DNA of 6,931 nt, taken from NCBI GenBank assembly GCA_900542395.1, contig UQNM01000098.1:1-6931 (forward strand), read 5' to 3'. The notes under the pieces are model-generated. The model did not search any database. It was not told the origin of the DNA and saw only the letters and a list, made by a program, of their open reading frames with translations. A program made the translations under genes and the position numbers. Source of the DNA: an uncultured Eubacteriales bacterium (GTDB lineage Bacteria; Bacillota; Clostridia; Christensenellales; Aristaeellaceae). Positions 1 through 6,514 of the stretch are shown here, piece by piece; within the stretch, counting starts at the first letter, position 1, and each line of letters starts with the position of its first letter.

Positions 1-4
1 GTTT

Positions 5-31
5 CCAAAGGGCGATCGGAAAGCCCTTTGG
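5..31. other. GC-rich hairpin, perfect 9-bp stem
   Basis: CCAAAGGGC (5-13) is the exact reverse complement of GCCCTTTGG (23-31), with a 9-base loop. No T-run follows on either strand, so it is not a typical intrinsic terminator. It lies downstream of the solute-binding protein gene on the minus strand and could act as a 3'-end stabilising structure. It could also be part of an intergenic repeat. Only the pairing itself is directly seen. Confidence 0.5.
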
Positions 32-38
32 TGGGGCG

Positions 39-60
39 ATGGGGCAAAGCCCCATGTTTT
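39..60 (+). terminator. Weak hairpin/T-run, possible plus-strand terminator
   Basis: ATGGGGC (39-45) pairs perfectly with GCCCCAT (49-55) around an AAA loop, followed by G and four T on the plus strand. This would suit weak termination of a plus-strand transcript arriving from outside the window. On the minus strand the same hairpin is followed by GC-rich sequence, so it is a poor terminator for the solute-binding protein gene. A repeat-element origin is equally possible. Confidence 0.3.
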
Positions 61-144
61 GAAAATGCTTAGTTTTTGATTCTTGAACGATCTGGATTGA
101 GCTTGACAGCTCCTTCAACATGATTTTGTTATGCAGGACTGCGA
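61..144. other. Non-coding stretch downstream of the SBP gene
   Basis: Nothing firm is seen here. A small hairpin, GAGCT (99-103) with AGCTC (108-112), lies in it, and no T-run follows that hairpin on either strand. A minus-strand frame open from an ATG at 121-119 to the window edge has no ribosome binding site. The missing terminator leaves open that SBP transcription continues leftward out of the window. Confidence 0.5.
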
Positions 145-1320
145 TCAGCCAACGCGGGTCGCGATGAACTCATACACGTCGATGTAGTGCTCGTAGAGGT
201 AATCCATATCTTCAAGCACCAGCTTATCCTGCCAATACTCGAACGGCTCGTCCATCAGGCCTTCCGGCTTCTTGATGGAGGTGTTCGGGGAATAGTAGCC
301 CTGGCTGGAATTCCAGCTCTTTTCGCCCGCGAAGCCGTCCTCGCTGAGCAGATAGTTGATGAACAGCGCGCAGGTGTAGGGGCATTCGGTGTCCTTGCAC
401 ACGGTCGCGTAGATCGGGTACATCAGGCCGGAGAAGCAGTCCACGTCGTTTTCAAACTGCACGACGGTCAGCTTGCCGCGGTCGGCTTCATCCACCTTGC
501 GCAGCTTGGAGAACACGAACAGACCCATGTTGCCCGCCGCGCCGGAGGCGATGCCCGTCGCCATCTTGGAGGCGGAGGTGTAGGTGTAGTTCACGTTGGA
601 GAGGAAGCCCGCGATCCACTCGTAGGCGGCGGATTCAAACTCGCCCTTCTCCCATGCCTTGCCGTAATAGCTCTCGTAAGCCTTTTCGAGCTTCTCGTTC
701 CATTCCGGGCTGGTCAGCATAATCAGGAAGTTGATGTTGACGGTCTCGTTGGTCGGGTCTTTGAAGAAGACCTTGTCCTTCCACTTGGCCTCGGTCAGCT
801 CCCAAACGTTGGTCAGGCCGACGCTGCCGGCGGTGTTGTTGTAAATGAGCAGCGAGTTGACGAACGTGACGACCGCAGGCTCGCGGTACTGCTCGTCCAC
901 GACGCTTTCAAGCGCCTTCGGGAAGTAGGCGTAGCTCAGGCCGTCGTCCAGCAGATAGGTCTTGAGATCCGCGCCGTTCTGCGTGAGCGCCATGTCGGCG
1001 GAATCCTTCACGCCGGAGCCGATGGTGTTGGTCAGGATGGTGTAGGATTCGCCGTCGTCGATTTCGGCGTAGATCACCTTGCCATCCAGCGCGGGGTAGG
1101 CGCGCATGAAGTTCGCGGCGGCCTTCTCGGCGAAGGACGTGGTGGAGTAGAAGTTGAGCTGCGCGCCCGCGGCCATCTCTTCCTGCGCCTTGGCGTAGAG
1201 CTCGTCGTTGGTCATCGTCGCGGCCTTTTCCAGCGCGTCGCTCACGTTGTCGGCCAGCGCGGCCGTGCCGGCGGTCAGCGTCATCGCGGCGGCCAGAATC
1301 AGGGGCAGAATTCGTTTCAT
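145..1320 (-). CDS. Exported ABC transporter solute-binding protein, AfuA/FutA-like (substrate unknown)
   Basis: This 391-residue protein looks like the extracytoplasmic receptor of an ABC importer with the type 2 periplasmic-binding fold. Residues 1-23 form a signal peptide: K2-R3, a hydrophobic core, and an ALA-type signal peptidase I site before D24. There is no lipobox cysteine, unlike most Gram-positive binding proteins. The mature part follows the pattern of the iron/aminoethylphosphonate binding family (COG1840-like): an early strand LNFYS (55-59), a segment predicting NSLLIYNN (155-162), then VWELTEAKWKDKVFFKDP (172-189), and a C-terminal FINYLLSEDGF (320-330) followed by GYYSPNTS. 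Cysteines occur at 295, 308, 313 and 317, the last three clustered. The start at 1320 is preferred over the ATG at 1329 because AAGGAGG lies 9 bases upstream of it and abuts the other. No permease or ATPase gene is visible, so the receptor appears orphaned or has partners outside the window. The family call is by pattern recognition; the substrate is not inferable. Confidence 0.8.
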   Translation of the reverse strand: MKRILPLILAAAMTLTAGTAALADNVSDALEKAATMTNDELYAKAQEEMAAGAQLNFYSTTSFAEKAAANFMRAYPALDGKVIYAEIDDGESYTILTNTIGSGVKDSADMALTQNGADLKTYLLDDGLSYAYFPKALESVVDEQYREPAVVTFVNSLLIYNNTAGSVGLTNVWELTEAKWKDKVFFKDPTNETVNINFLIMLTSPEWNEKLEKAYESYYGKAWEKGEFESAAYEWIAGFLSNVNYTYTSASKMATGIASGAAGNMGLFVFSKLRKVDEADRGKLTVVQFENDVDCFSGLMYPIYATVCKDTECPYTCALFINYLLSEDGFAGEKSWNSSQGYYSPNTSIKKPEGLMDEPFEYWQDKLVLEDMDYLYEHYIDVYEFIATRVG

Positions 1321-1329
1321 GGAATACAT

Positions 1330-1336
1330 CCTCCTT
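1330..1336 (-). promoter_or_regulatory. Ribosome binding site that sets the SBP start
   Basis: On the minus strand this reads AAGGAGG, a full anti-16S match. It ends 9 bases before the ATG at 1320-1318, and directly touches the in-frame ATG at 1329-1327. Only the downstream ATG has workable spacing, so the protein starts MKRILPL, which also gives a normal signal peptide n-region. Confidence 0.85.
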
Positions 1337-1378
1337 TTGTTGATACGGATTTTTCAAAAACGATACACATTTTTTACA

Positions 1379-1408
1379 ATTATACGGCGATTTGGCGGGG
1401 AGTGTCAA
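1379..1408 (-). promoter_or_regulatory. Consensus housekeeping promoter for the SBP gene
   Basis: The minus strand reads TTGACA (1408-1403), an 18-base spacer, then TATAAT (1384-1379). Both hexamers are exact consensus for the vegetative sigma factor. The sequence upstream of the -35 (about 1409-1435) is rich in A/T tracts and could act as an UP element. Transcription would start near 1372, giving a leader of about 50 bases with no obvious riboswitch. This predicts strong expression unless an operator intervenes. Confidence 0.85.
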
Positions 1409-1534
1409 GATAAAATGTGCAAAATAGATAAAAACCGGGCGAATTTTATGAGGGAGAAACGCGATCTGTTAAAAAAGGACGAAAGCGCGCGAATCCATCG
1501 GAAGCATGCGAAACGACATTTTGGCGGCTATCGC

Positions 1535-1563
1535 TTGCTTTTCTACCGAAGGGGTGCTATATT
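1535..1563 (+). promoter_or_regulatory. Probable housekeeping promoter for the ABC pair
   Basis: TTGCTT (1535-1540), a 17-base spacer and TATATT (1558-1563) resemble -35 and -10 elements, matching the consensus at four and five of six positions. A start near 1570 would leave a leader of about 34 bases carrying the GGGGGAG ribosome binding site (1592-1598), 5 bases before the ATG at 1604. The promoter is divergent from the SBP promoter, and the two -35 elements are about 125 bases apart. No clear operator was recognised between them. Confidence 0.6.
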
Positions 1564-1603
1564 CTCTTCAAAATGAGCGCCTGAGCGGCATGGGGGAGAA
1601 CGA

Positions 1604-3355
1604 ATGAAGAGCAAGCAAAAGCGCGGGCGCGCCTTTCAGCCGGACAGCATCGCGGCGTATTTCCGTTTGGAGTGGCTGCCGCTGACCTTGATTACGCTTT
1701 CCGGGCTGGCGTATAACGTCGGCCTGCTGGCCGGGCCGTGGTTTGAGGGCAGGCTGGCACAGTGTCTGGCGGATATTCTCGGCGGAAACGAAACGGCCGC
1801 CGCGATGACGGCGCTGGCGGCGGGGTATATCCTCGTGACGCTGCTGGTGCAGGCGGCGCGGTTCGTCAAGCGGTTTTATGTGCGCCGGTTCGCCAACAAC
1901 ATCAACCGCCGCATGAAGGGCGTGCTCTACGCGAACCTCGTCCGCCAGAGCCGCGGCGCGCTGGAAAAGCAGGGCGCGGGCGAGCTGATGACCAAGGCCA
2001 TCTCCGATGTGGATGACTGCGCGGAGGGCATACGCAAATTCACCACCGAGGTGTTCGACACCGGCGTGGCGCTGGCGGGCTATATCGTCATGCTGTTTGC
2101 CTACGACCGGCATCTGGCGCTGCTGTGCATGATCTTCCCGCCCATCTCCTATATCTGCGCGGAGAAGATGAAAAAGCCGGTGCAGCGCGCGGGAGCGGCC
2201 TACAAAAAGGCGGCGGCGGCGCTCAGCGCGGCGACGCTCGACCGGGCGAAGAACGCCGTCACCTATCGCATCTGCGGCTGCGAGGACGCGCAGGAGGCGC
2301 GCTATGAGGCGGCGCTGGACGGCTATGAGCAAGCCGCCGTGCGCGCCAACGTGTGGCAGGCCGCGCTGCCGCCGCTGTATCTGGCGGCGTCGAACCTGAG
2401 CGTGCTGTTCATCCTCTGGTTCGGCGCGAAAAACGTGCTGGGGACGGGCTGGCGCGCGTGGGATATCGCGGCGTTTACGACCTTTCTCTCCTGCTTTATG
2501 AAGACGGCGGTGAAATCCTCCAAGGCGGCGAAGCTGTTCAACGCGGTGCAGCGCGCGGAGGTTTCGTGGAAGCGCATCAAGCCGATGATGAAAACGCCGC
2601 GGGCGCTTGAGCCGCTGGCGATTCCGGCGGCGCAGCGCGTGGAAGTCAGCGGCCTTTCCTTTTGCTATGACGGCGGCGCGCCGATTTTTGAGGGCGTTTC
2701 CTTTTCGGCGCAGCCCGGCGATATCATCGGCGTGACCGGCCCGGTCGCCTGCGGAAAATCCACGCTGGGGCGCGTGTTCCTCTGCGAGCGGCCGTATGGC
2801 GGTTCGGTGCGCATCGGCGGGCGGGAATTATCCGAGCTTTCGCCGCGCGAGGCGGCCTCGACGGTCGGCTATCTCGGCCATGATCCGGAGCTCTGGAACG
2901 ATACCGTGGAGGAAAACGTGCTTTGCGGCGAGGCGGGCGACGCGATGCGTTTTCTCGCCCTGACCGCGCTGGACGGCGAGGTGCGGGCGATGGAGCGGGG
3001 GCTTCAAACCGTCGTGGGGAGCGGCGGCGTTCGGCTCTCCGGCGGGCAGGCGCAGCGGCTGGCGCTGGCGCGGACGCTGGCGCATCCCCGCCCGGTGCTC
3101 GTGCTGGATGATCCGTTTTCCGCGCTGGATCGGCGGACGGAGGACGAGGTATTCGCCCGGCTCAAGGCCTGCGCGCAGGATCGGATCGTGATCCTGATTT
3201 CGCACAGGCTCTACCATTTTCCGGAGCTCAGGCAGATCGTGTTCATGCAGGACGGAAAGGCGGACGTGGGGACACACGAGGCGCTTTGCGCGTCCGTTCC
3301 GGCCTATCGCGCGCTGTATGAAAGCCAGACGGGAGGTGCGGCGCATGAAGCGTAA
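1604..3355 (+). CDS. ABC exporter half-transporter, subunit with degenerate ATP site
   Basis: The 583-residue protein has an N-terminal exporter-type transmembrane domain (about 1-330, hydrophobic segments near 23-45, 66-85, 150-167, 169-185, 255-275 and 284-300) fused to an ATPase domain (about 345-575). This is the usual length for a half-transporter. ATPase motifs: Walker A GPVACGKST (379-387), signature LSGGQ (478-482, canonical), Walker B VLVLD ending at D502, D-loop SALD (506-509), H-loop H534. Two key positions are altered. The catalytic glutamate after Walker B is Asp (D503), and the Q-loop glutamine is His (H426 in GHDPELWNDT). Known heterodimeric exporters (BmrC/BmrD, TM287/TM288, LmrC/LmrD) have one subunit with an Asp here, so this is probably the degenerate-site partner. 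The gene overlaps the next by 11 bases, indicating co-translation and a heterodimer. It acts in the cytoplasmic membrane. Substrate is unknown: peptide, lipid and drug export are all possible. Confidence 0.88.
   Translation: MKSKQKRGRAFQPDSIAAYFRLEWLPLTLITLSGLAYNVGLLAGPWFEGRLAQCLADILGGNETAAAMTALAAGYILVTLLVQAARFVKRFYVRRFANNINRRMKGVLYANLVRQSRGALEKQGAGELMTKAISDVDDCAEGIRKFTTEVFDTGVALAGYIVMLFAYDRHLALLCMIFPPISYICAEKMKKPVQRAGAAYKKAAAALSAATLDRAKNAVTYRICGCEDAQEARYEAALDGYEQAAVRANVWQAALPPLYLAASNLSVLFILWFGAKNVLGTGWRAWDIAAFTTFLSCFMKTAVKSSKAAKLFNAVQRAEVSWKRIKPMMKTPRALEPLAIPAAQRVEVSGLSFCYDGGAPIFEGVSFSAQPGDIIGVTGPVACGKSTLGRVFLCERPYGGSVRIGGRELSELSPREAASTVGYLGHDPELWNDTVEENVLCGEAGDAMRFLALTALDGEVRAMERGLQTVVGSGGVRLSGGQAQRLALARTLAHPRPVLVLDDPFSALDRRTEDEVFARLKACAQDRIVILISHRLYHFPELRQIVFMQDGKADVGTHEALCASVPAYRALYESQTGGAAHEA
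3331..3336 (+). promoter_or_regulatory. Ribosome binding site deciding the start of the second ABC gene
   Basis: GGGAGG lies 8 bases before the ATG at 3345, inside the 3' end of the first ABC gene. An in-frame ATG at 3318 would put this site within the coding region and has no comparable site of its own. The 3345 start gives an 11-base overlap with the upstream gene, typical of translational coupling. Confidence 0.8.
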
Positions 3356-5018
3356 TTCGGTGTTTGCCGCCGTCTGCGGCGCGGCGGCGGCGCACAGGCT
3401 GCTCAGCGCGGGCACGCTGCTCTGTGCGGCGGCGTCGGTGCTGGCCTCGCTGCTGCCGCCGCTGCTGCTGGCGCGCGTTATCGACGGCCTGACGGGCGGA
3501 ATACCGCTGACGTTCGCGGCGGCGCTGCTGTATTTCGGCAGCCTCGCGCTGGAGGGCGTGCTCGCCTCCGCGCAGGAGACGCTGCTGGAAATCCTCGGCC
3601 AGAAGATGACCCATGCGCTCCGCGCGGAAATGTCTCGAAAGCTGACGCGCCTGCCTGCGGCGACGCTCTCGGCGCAGAACCCCGGCGAGCTGGCCGCGCG
3701 CTTTTCCGGCGACGTGGACACCGTGGAGGCGCTGTTCACCTCCGGCGTGATCTCCATGGCGGCGGATGCGTGCCGAATCCTCTCGATCCTCGCGGTGATC
3801 GCCGTGAAGAACGCGGGGCTGGCGCTGATTCTGCTGCCGGTGCTGCCGCTGCTGGCCGCGTTCACCCGGCACGTACAGCGGCGGACGCTCGCCGCGCAGA
3901 TGGAAAACCGCCGCGCGGTCGCCGCCATTTCCGCTCAGGTGCCGGAGGCGCTGCACAATATCCGCACCATCCGCGCGCTGGGACTGGAGGATTACATGAG
4001 CGCGCGCTACGACAGGCGCATCGGGGAAAGCTACGCCGCGGTGGAGAGGACGAATTTCTACGACGCGGTGTATTCCCCCGTCGTGCTGACGCTCAACGCC
4101 GCGGTGGTCGGCGTCGTGATGCTGCTGTCGGCCTCCGGCGACGCGCGGGTGCTGACGCTGTTCGGCATGTCCGTCGGCACGTCGGTCGCGGTCATCAACT
4201 ATATCTCGCGCATCTTCGCGCCGATTGAAAGCCTCGGCATGGAAATCCAGACGATTCAATCCGCGATGGCGGGTGTGAAGCGCATCAATGCGTTCCTCGC
4301 CCAGCCGGAACGGGCGGCGCAGGCGGCGGAAAGCGCGGCTGTTCCGCGCGGCGACGTGGCGGTTGACCACGTGACCTTCGGCTACGGCGGGCGGACGGTG
4401 CTCTCCGACCTCTCCTTCACGGTGAAGGCCGGCGAGCAGGCGACGCTCGTTGGGCGCACCGGCGCGGGCAAGAGCACCGTGTTCAAGCTGCTGCTGGGGC
4501 TGTATCGGCCGGAAAAGGGCACGGTCACCATCGGCGGCGTGGACGTTTCCCAAATCACGGATCGCCAGCGCCGCTCGTGCATCGGCTGCGTGGAGCAGCA
4601 TTTTGCCCGCGTGCCGGGCACGGTGCTCGACCAGATCACGCTGGGCGACCCGCGCATGACGCGGGACATGGCGCGGAAGGCCGCGCAGCTTGCCGGGCTG
4701 GATGCGGCCATCTGCGCGTTTCCCGACGGATATGACACGCGCTGCACGGACGGCATGTTTTCGCAGGGCGAGTGGCAGCTCCTTTCCATCGCCCGCGCGG
4801 CGGCGGCCGATCCCGCCGTGCTTCTGCTGGATGAAATCACGGCCAACCTCGACGCGCAGACGGAGGCGCGCGTGCTCGAGGCGCTGCGCCGCGCGTCCGC
4901 CGAACGAACGGTGATTTCCATCTCCCACCGCATCTATGAGCAGCTCGGCGGGCGGATGATCGAGATCAGGGCGCTGGACGGAGAAACGGGCGAAGGGGAA
5001 GACCTGAATCCGGCTTAA
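3345..5018 (+). CDS. ABC exporter half-transporter, catalytic-site partner subunit
   Basis: This 557-residue protein, starting MKRNSVF, has a six-helix-type exporter membrane domain (about 15-310) and a C-terminal ATPase domain (about 337-545). Its own nucleotide-site residues are intact: Walker A GRTGAGKST (370-378), Q-loop Q418, Walker B VLLLD ending at D496, catalytic E497, D-loop NLD (501-503), H-loop H528. The signature motif is changed to FSQGE (472-476) instead of LSGGQ. Signature motifs act in trans, so this subunit would complete the partner's weak site with a weak signature, while the partner's LSGGQ would complete this subunit's intact site. The predicted result is one competent and one degenerate ATP site, the established pattern of asymmetric heterodimeric exporters. 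The C-terminus after the H-loop is short (about 29 residues) and acidic. The gene is last in its operon and is followed by a strong terminator. The start choice rests on the ribosome binding site at 3331. Confidence 0.88.
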   Translation: MKRNSVFAAVCGAAAAHRLLSAGTLLCAAASVLASLLPPLLLARVIDGLTGGIPLTFAAALLYFGSLALEGVLASAQETLLEILGQKMTHALRAEMSRKLTRLPAATLSAQNPGELAARFSGDVDTVEALFTSGVISMAADACRILSILAVIAVKNAGLALILLPVLPLLAAFTRHVQRRTLAAQMENRRAVAAISAQVPEALHNIRTIRALGLEDYMSARYDRRIGESYAAVERTNFYDAVYSPVVLTLNAAVVGVVMLLSASGDARVLTLFGMSVGTSVAVINYISRIFAPIESLGMEIQTIQSAMAGVKRINAFLAQPERAAQAAESAAVPRGDVAVDHVTFGYGGRTVLSDLSFTVKAGEQATLVGRTGAGKSTVFKLLLGLYRPEKGTVTIGGVDVSQITDRQRRSCIGCVEQHFARVPGTVLDQITLGDPRMTRDMARKAAQLAGLDAAICAFPDGYDTRCTDGMFSQGEWQLLSIARAAAADPAVLLLDEITANLDAQTEARVLEALRRASAERTVISISHRIYEQLGGRMIEIRALDGETGEGEDLNPA

Positions 5019-5020
5019 AC

Positions 5021-5076
5021 AAAAAGCAACGGCATTGCTGTCAGATGAAAGCCATCTGCAACAATGCCGTTTTTTG
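5021..5076. terminator. Bidirectional intrinsic terminator between convergent operons
   Basis: AACGGCATTG (5028-5037) pairs exactly with CAATGCCGTT (5062-5071). Inside it, CAGATG (5042-5047) pairs with CATCTG (5053-5058) around a 5-base loop, giving a long two-part stem. Six T (5070-5075) follow on the plus strand. A run of A (5021-5025) gives a T-run on the minus strand. The site sits 10 bases after the ABC stop and just before the anti-sigma stop, so it can end both convergent transcripts. Confidence 0.9.
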
Positions 5077-5078
5077 AG

Positions 5079-6002
5079 TTATGCTTCTTTTTGCCGCTGC
5101 AAGAAAACCTGCCACGTCAGCGATATCAAGGCGTAAAGCGCGATTGCAATCAGGAGAATGTTGAAAAAATCATGCGCCATAAAGTCGCTGACGGTATGGA
5201 ACCCCTTCATCAGAAAATGAGCGCCGAGGTAGGAGACGGGGGTGAAGAAGAGTTGTCTGACGATCCAGCCGTTTTTCCGTTTGCGAAGGAAAAACCAAGC
5301 CAATCCGAAAACGAAAGCGGCAGCAAGCGCAAGCAGCACGTAGTAACCCAGCGCCAGGCGGGGCAGTATTTCCACACCGCCGTCGAGCGGCTTTCCCCAC
5401 AGGAGATGCTGTTGAGCGCCGTCTACATACATCACGCGATCCGGTACGGGATAGAGGATCATTTCGTTGTAGTCTCTGATAAAGTACCCGCTGCCGCCTG
5501 ATGTCCATCCCTGCAGCAAAACGGTTCTTGATCCGTCATCATCCATGAACAGGGTTTCGGATGTTCCGGTGATCCGGTTATCCACCCGCAGAATCAGCAC
5601 ATCCACATTTGAGCGCCGGGGTTCATCGGGGGCGTCCGTTTGACCGAAAACTTCATCGTAGGGGCGTTGTTCTATCCCTGCTGCCTGAATCAGACCTTCT
5701 TCCCATGGAACCAGCTTCCGTTCGTTTGCGTGATAAAACCATGCATAAACAGCGATAAAAACGCAAAGCGCAGCGATGACAGCGGAATACAGGCGGCGCT
5801 TTCGAAGCTGTTTTTTCAGCGATTGAAGCGGTTTTGTCGTTTCGATGGGCGCGCTTGTTTCGGTTTTGAGTTCGGAAAGTTTTGCCCTGCACGCGGAACA
5901 ACCGGTCAAATGTTCCTCGATGAGGGCTTGGGTTTCCTGCTCCACCAGTTCCTCGGCATACAGCGGCAGCAAATCACGGGTGACGGCGCAAGGCAGTTTC
6001 AT
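5079..6002 (-). CDS. Membrane-bound zinc-finger anti-sigma factor with large extracytoplasmic domain
   Basis: The 307-residue protein begins with a zinc-binding anti-sigma (ZAS/zf-HC2) domain: C5, then H31-x3-C35-x2-C38, matching the family's C-x25-H-x3-C-x2-C spacing. Such domains bind and hold an ECF sigma factor at the membrane. A basic stretch (64-70) precedes the first membrane helix (about 72-90). Residues 91-215 form a polar, presumably extracytoplasmic domain. Further hydrophobic segments lie at about 217-239, 247-266 (less certain) and 279-299, with the basic KRKNG between the second and third, fitting four helices and a cytoplasmic C-terminus. The ATG at 6002 is chosen because GGAGGG (6014-6009) lies 6 bases upstream and because the ATG overlaps the sigma stop as ATGA. 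An upstream in-frame ATG at 6059 would lie inside the sigma gene. The inducing signal is unknown. The outer domain was not recognised as a named family. Confidence 0.85.
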   Translation of the reverse strand: MKLPCAVTRDLLPLYAEELVEQETQALIEEHLTGCSACRAKLSELKTETSAPIETTKPLQSLKKQLRKRRLYSAVIAALCVFIAVYAWFYHANERKLVPWEEGLIQAAGIEQRPYDEVFGQTDAPDEPRRSNVDVLILRVDNRITGTSETLFMDDDGSRTVLLQGWTSGGSGYFIRDYNEMILYPVPDRVMYVDGAQQHLLWGKPLDGGVEILPRLALGYYVLLALAAAFVFGLAWFFLRKRKNGWIVRQLFFTPVSYLGAHFLMKGFHTVSDFMAHDFFNILLIAIALYALISLTWQVFLQRQKEA

Positions 6003-6490
6003 GGTGATCCCTCCATTTTTTCCATGATCTTCGTTCGGGCTCGGTGGTAAACGACACAAGCCCAGTTTTCCGATTTGCCGAAAAGTTCCCCGATATCCCG
6101 AAAACTCAACTGACCCAGAGTTCGAAGGGTGAATACCTCCCGATAGGGTTCGCTCAGGTGATGGAGAAGCCGGTGGATGCGCATATGCTCATCCTGCCGC
6201 ACAATCGCTTCCTCCGGACCGGCGGATGGATCGGAAAGATGCATGGCATCGTCGATCGGCTGATCTTTTCTCTTTCGCTGCTCGGACAGCCATAGATTCT
6301 TTGCGATGGCACAGAGCCAGCTTTTCAGGCTGCTCCTGCCTTGAAATTGATTCAGGGATCGCAATGCCTTGAAAAAAGTCTCCTGCGTAATTTCTTCGGC
6401 AATATGCGGGCTGCCCGAGAGGGAGAGCGCGTAACGGTATACCGGATCGAAGTAGCTTTGATAGATTTGAGTAAACGAATCGGCCTGCAT
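5999..6490 (-). CDS. ECF-family RNA polymerase sigma factor
   Basis: The 163-residue protein has the two-domain ECF layout and normal length. Region 2 spans about 6-75: YQSYFDPVYRYAL (10-22), the core-binding AEEITQETFFKAL (31-43), and the -10-recognising stretch starting GRSSLKSWL (51-59) and ending in the basic QRKRK (71-75). A linker with acidic residues runs to about 105. Region 4 spans about 106-157: LSEPYREVFTLRTL (112-125), then a helix-turn-helix from LSFRDIGELFGKS (128-140) to VVYHRARTKI (146-155). There is no region 1.1 or 3 and no C-terminal extension. GGGAGGGAG upstream (6505-6497) supports the ATG at 6490. The stop overlaps the anti-sigma ATG by 4 bases, so the pair is translationally coupled. 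It likely directs RNA polymerase to envelope-stress-type promoters, including its own. Confidence 0.92.
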   Translation of the reverse strand: MQADSFTQIYQSYFDPVYRYALSLSGSPHIAEEITQETFFKALRSLNQFQGRSSLKSWLCAIAKNLWLSEQRKRKDQPIDDAMHLSDPSAGPEEAIVRQDEHMRIHRLLHHLSEPYREVFTLRTLGQLSFRDIGELFGKSENWACVVYHRARTKIMEKMEGSP

Positions 6491-6514
6491 GTGTTCTCCC
6501 TCCCTTCACTTTAT

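Noticed and set aside
1..121. Minus-strand frame beginning MLKEL and open to the left edge
   Set aside because: No ribosome binding site precedes the ATG, and the frame runs through two perfect hairpins. It could be real only if sequence to the left continues it.
103..132. Plus-strand TTGACA with TGTTAT 18 bases later
   Set aside because: The -10 is poor, and the transcript would be antisense to the SBP gene with no supporting feature.
187..1413. Long plus-strand open frame antisense to the binding protein
   Set aside because: It is a shadow of a high-GC gene: low-complexity Val/Gly/Arg-rich translation, no ribosome binding site, and it runs through the consensus SBP promoter.
1449..1576. 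42-codon plus-strand frame upstream of the ABC pair
   Set aside because: It has no good ribosome binding site and it overlaps both hexamers of the better-supported ABC promoter.
2828..3928. Minus-strand open frame spanning the junction of the two ABC genes
   Set aside because: Ser/Ala/Arg-rich shadow with no recognisable domain, fully covered by two well-supported genes on the other strand.
3243..4928. 561-codon minus-strand open frame across the second ABC gene
   Set aside because: The translation is an Arg/His/Ala-rich composition typical of antisense frames in GC-rich DNA, while the plus strand has full ABC motifs in order.
6003..6059. Upstream in-frame start for the anti-sigma gene
   Set aside because: It would add 19 residues encoded inside the sigma gene, and the ATG at 6002 has both a good ribosome binding site and the ATGA coupling.
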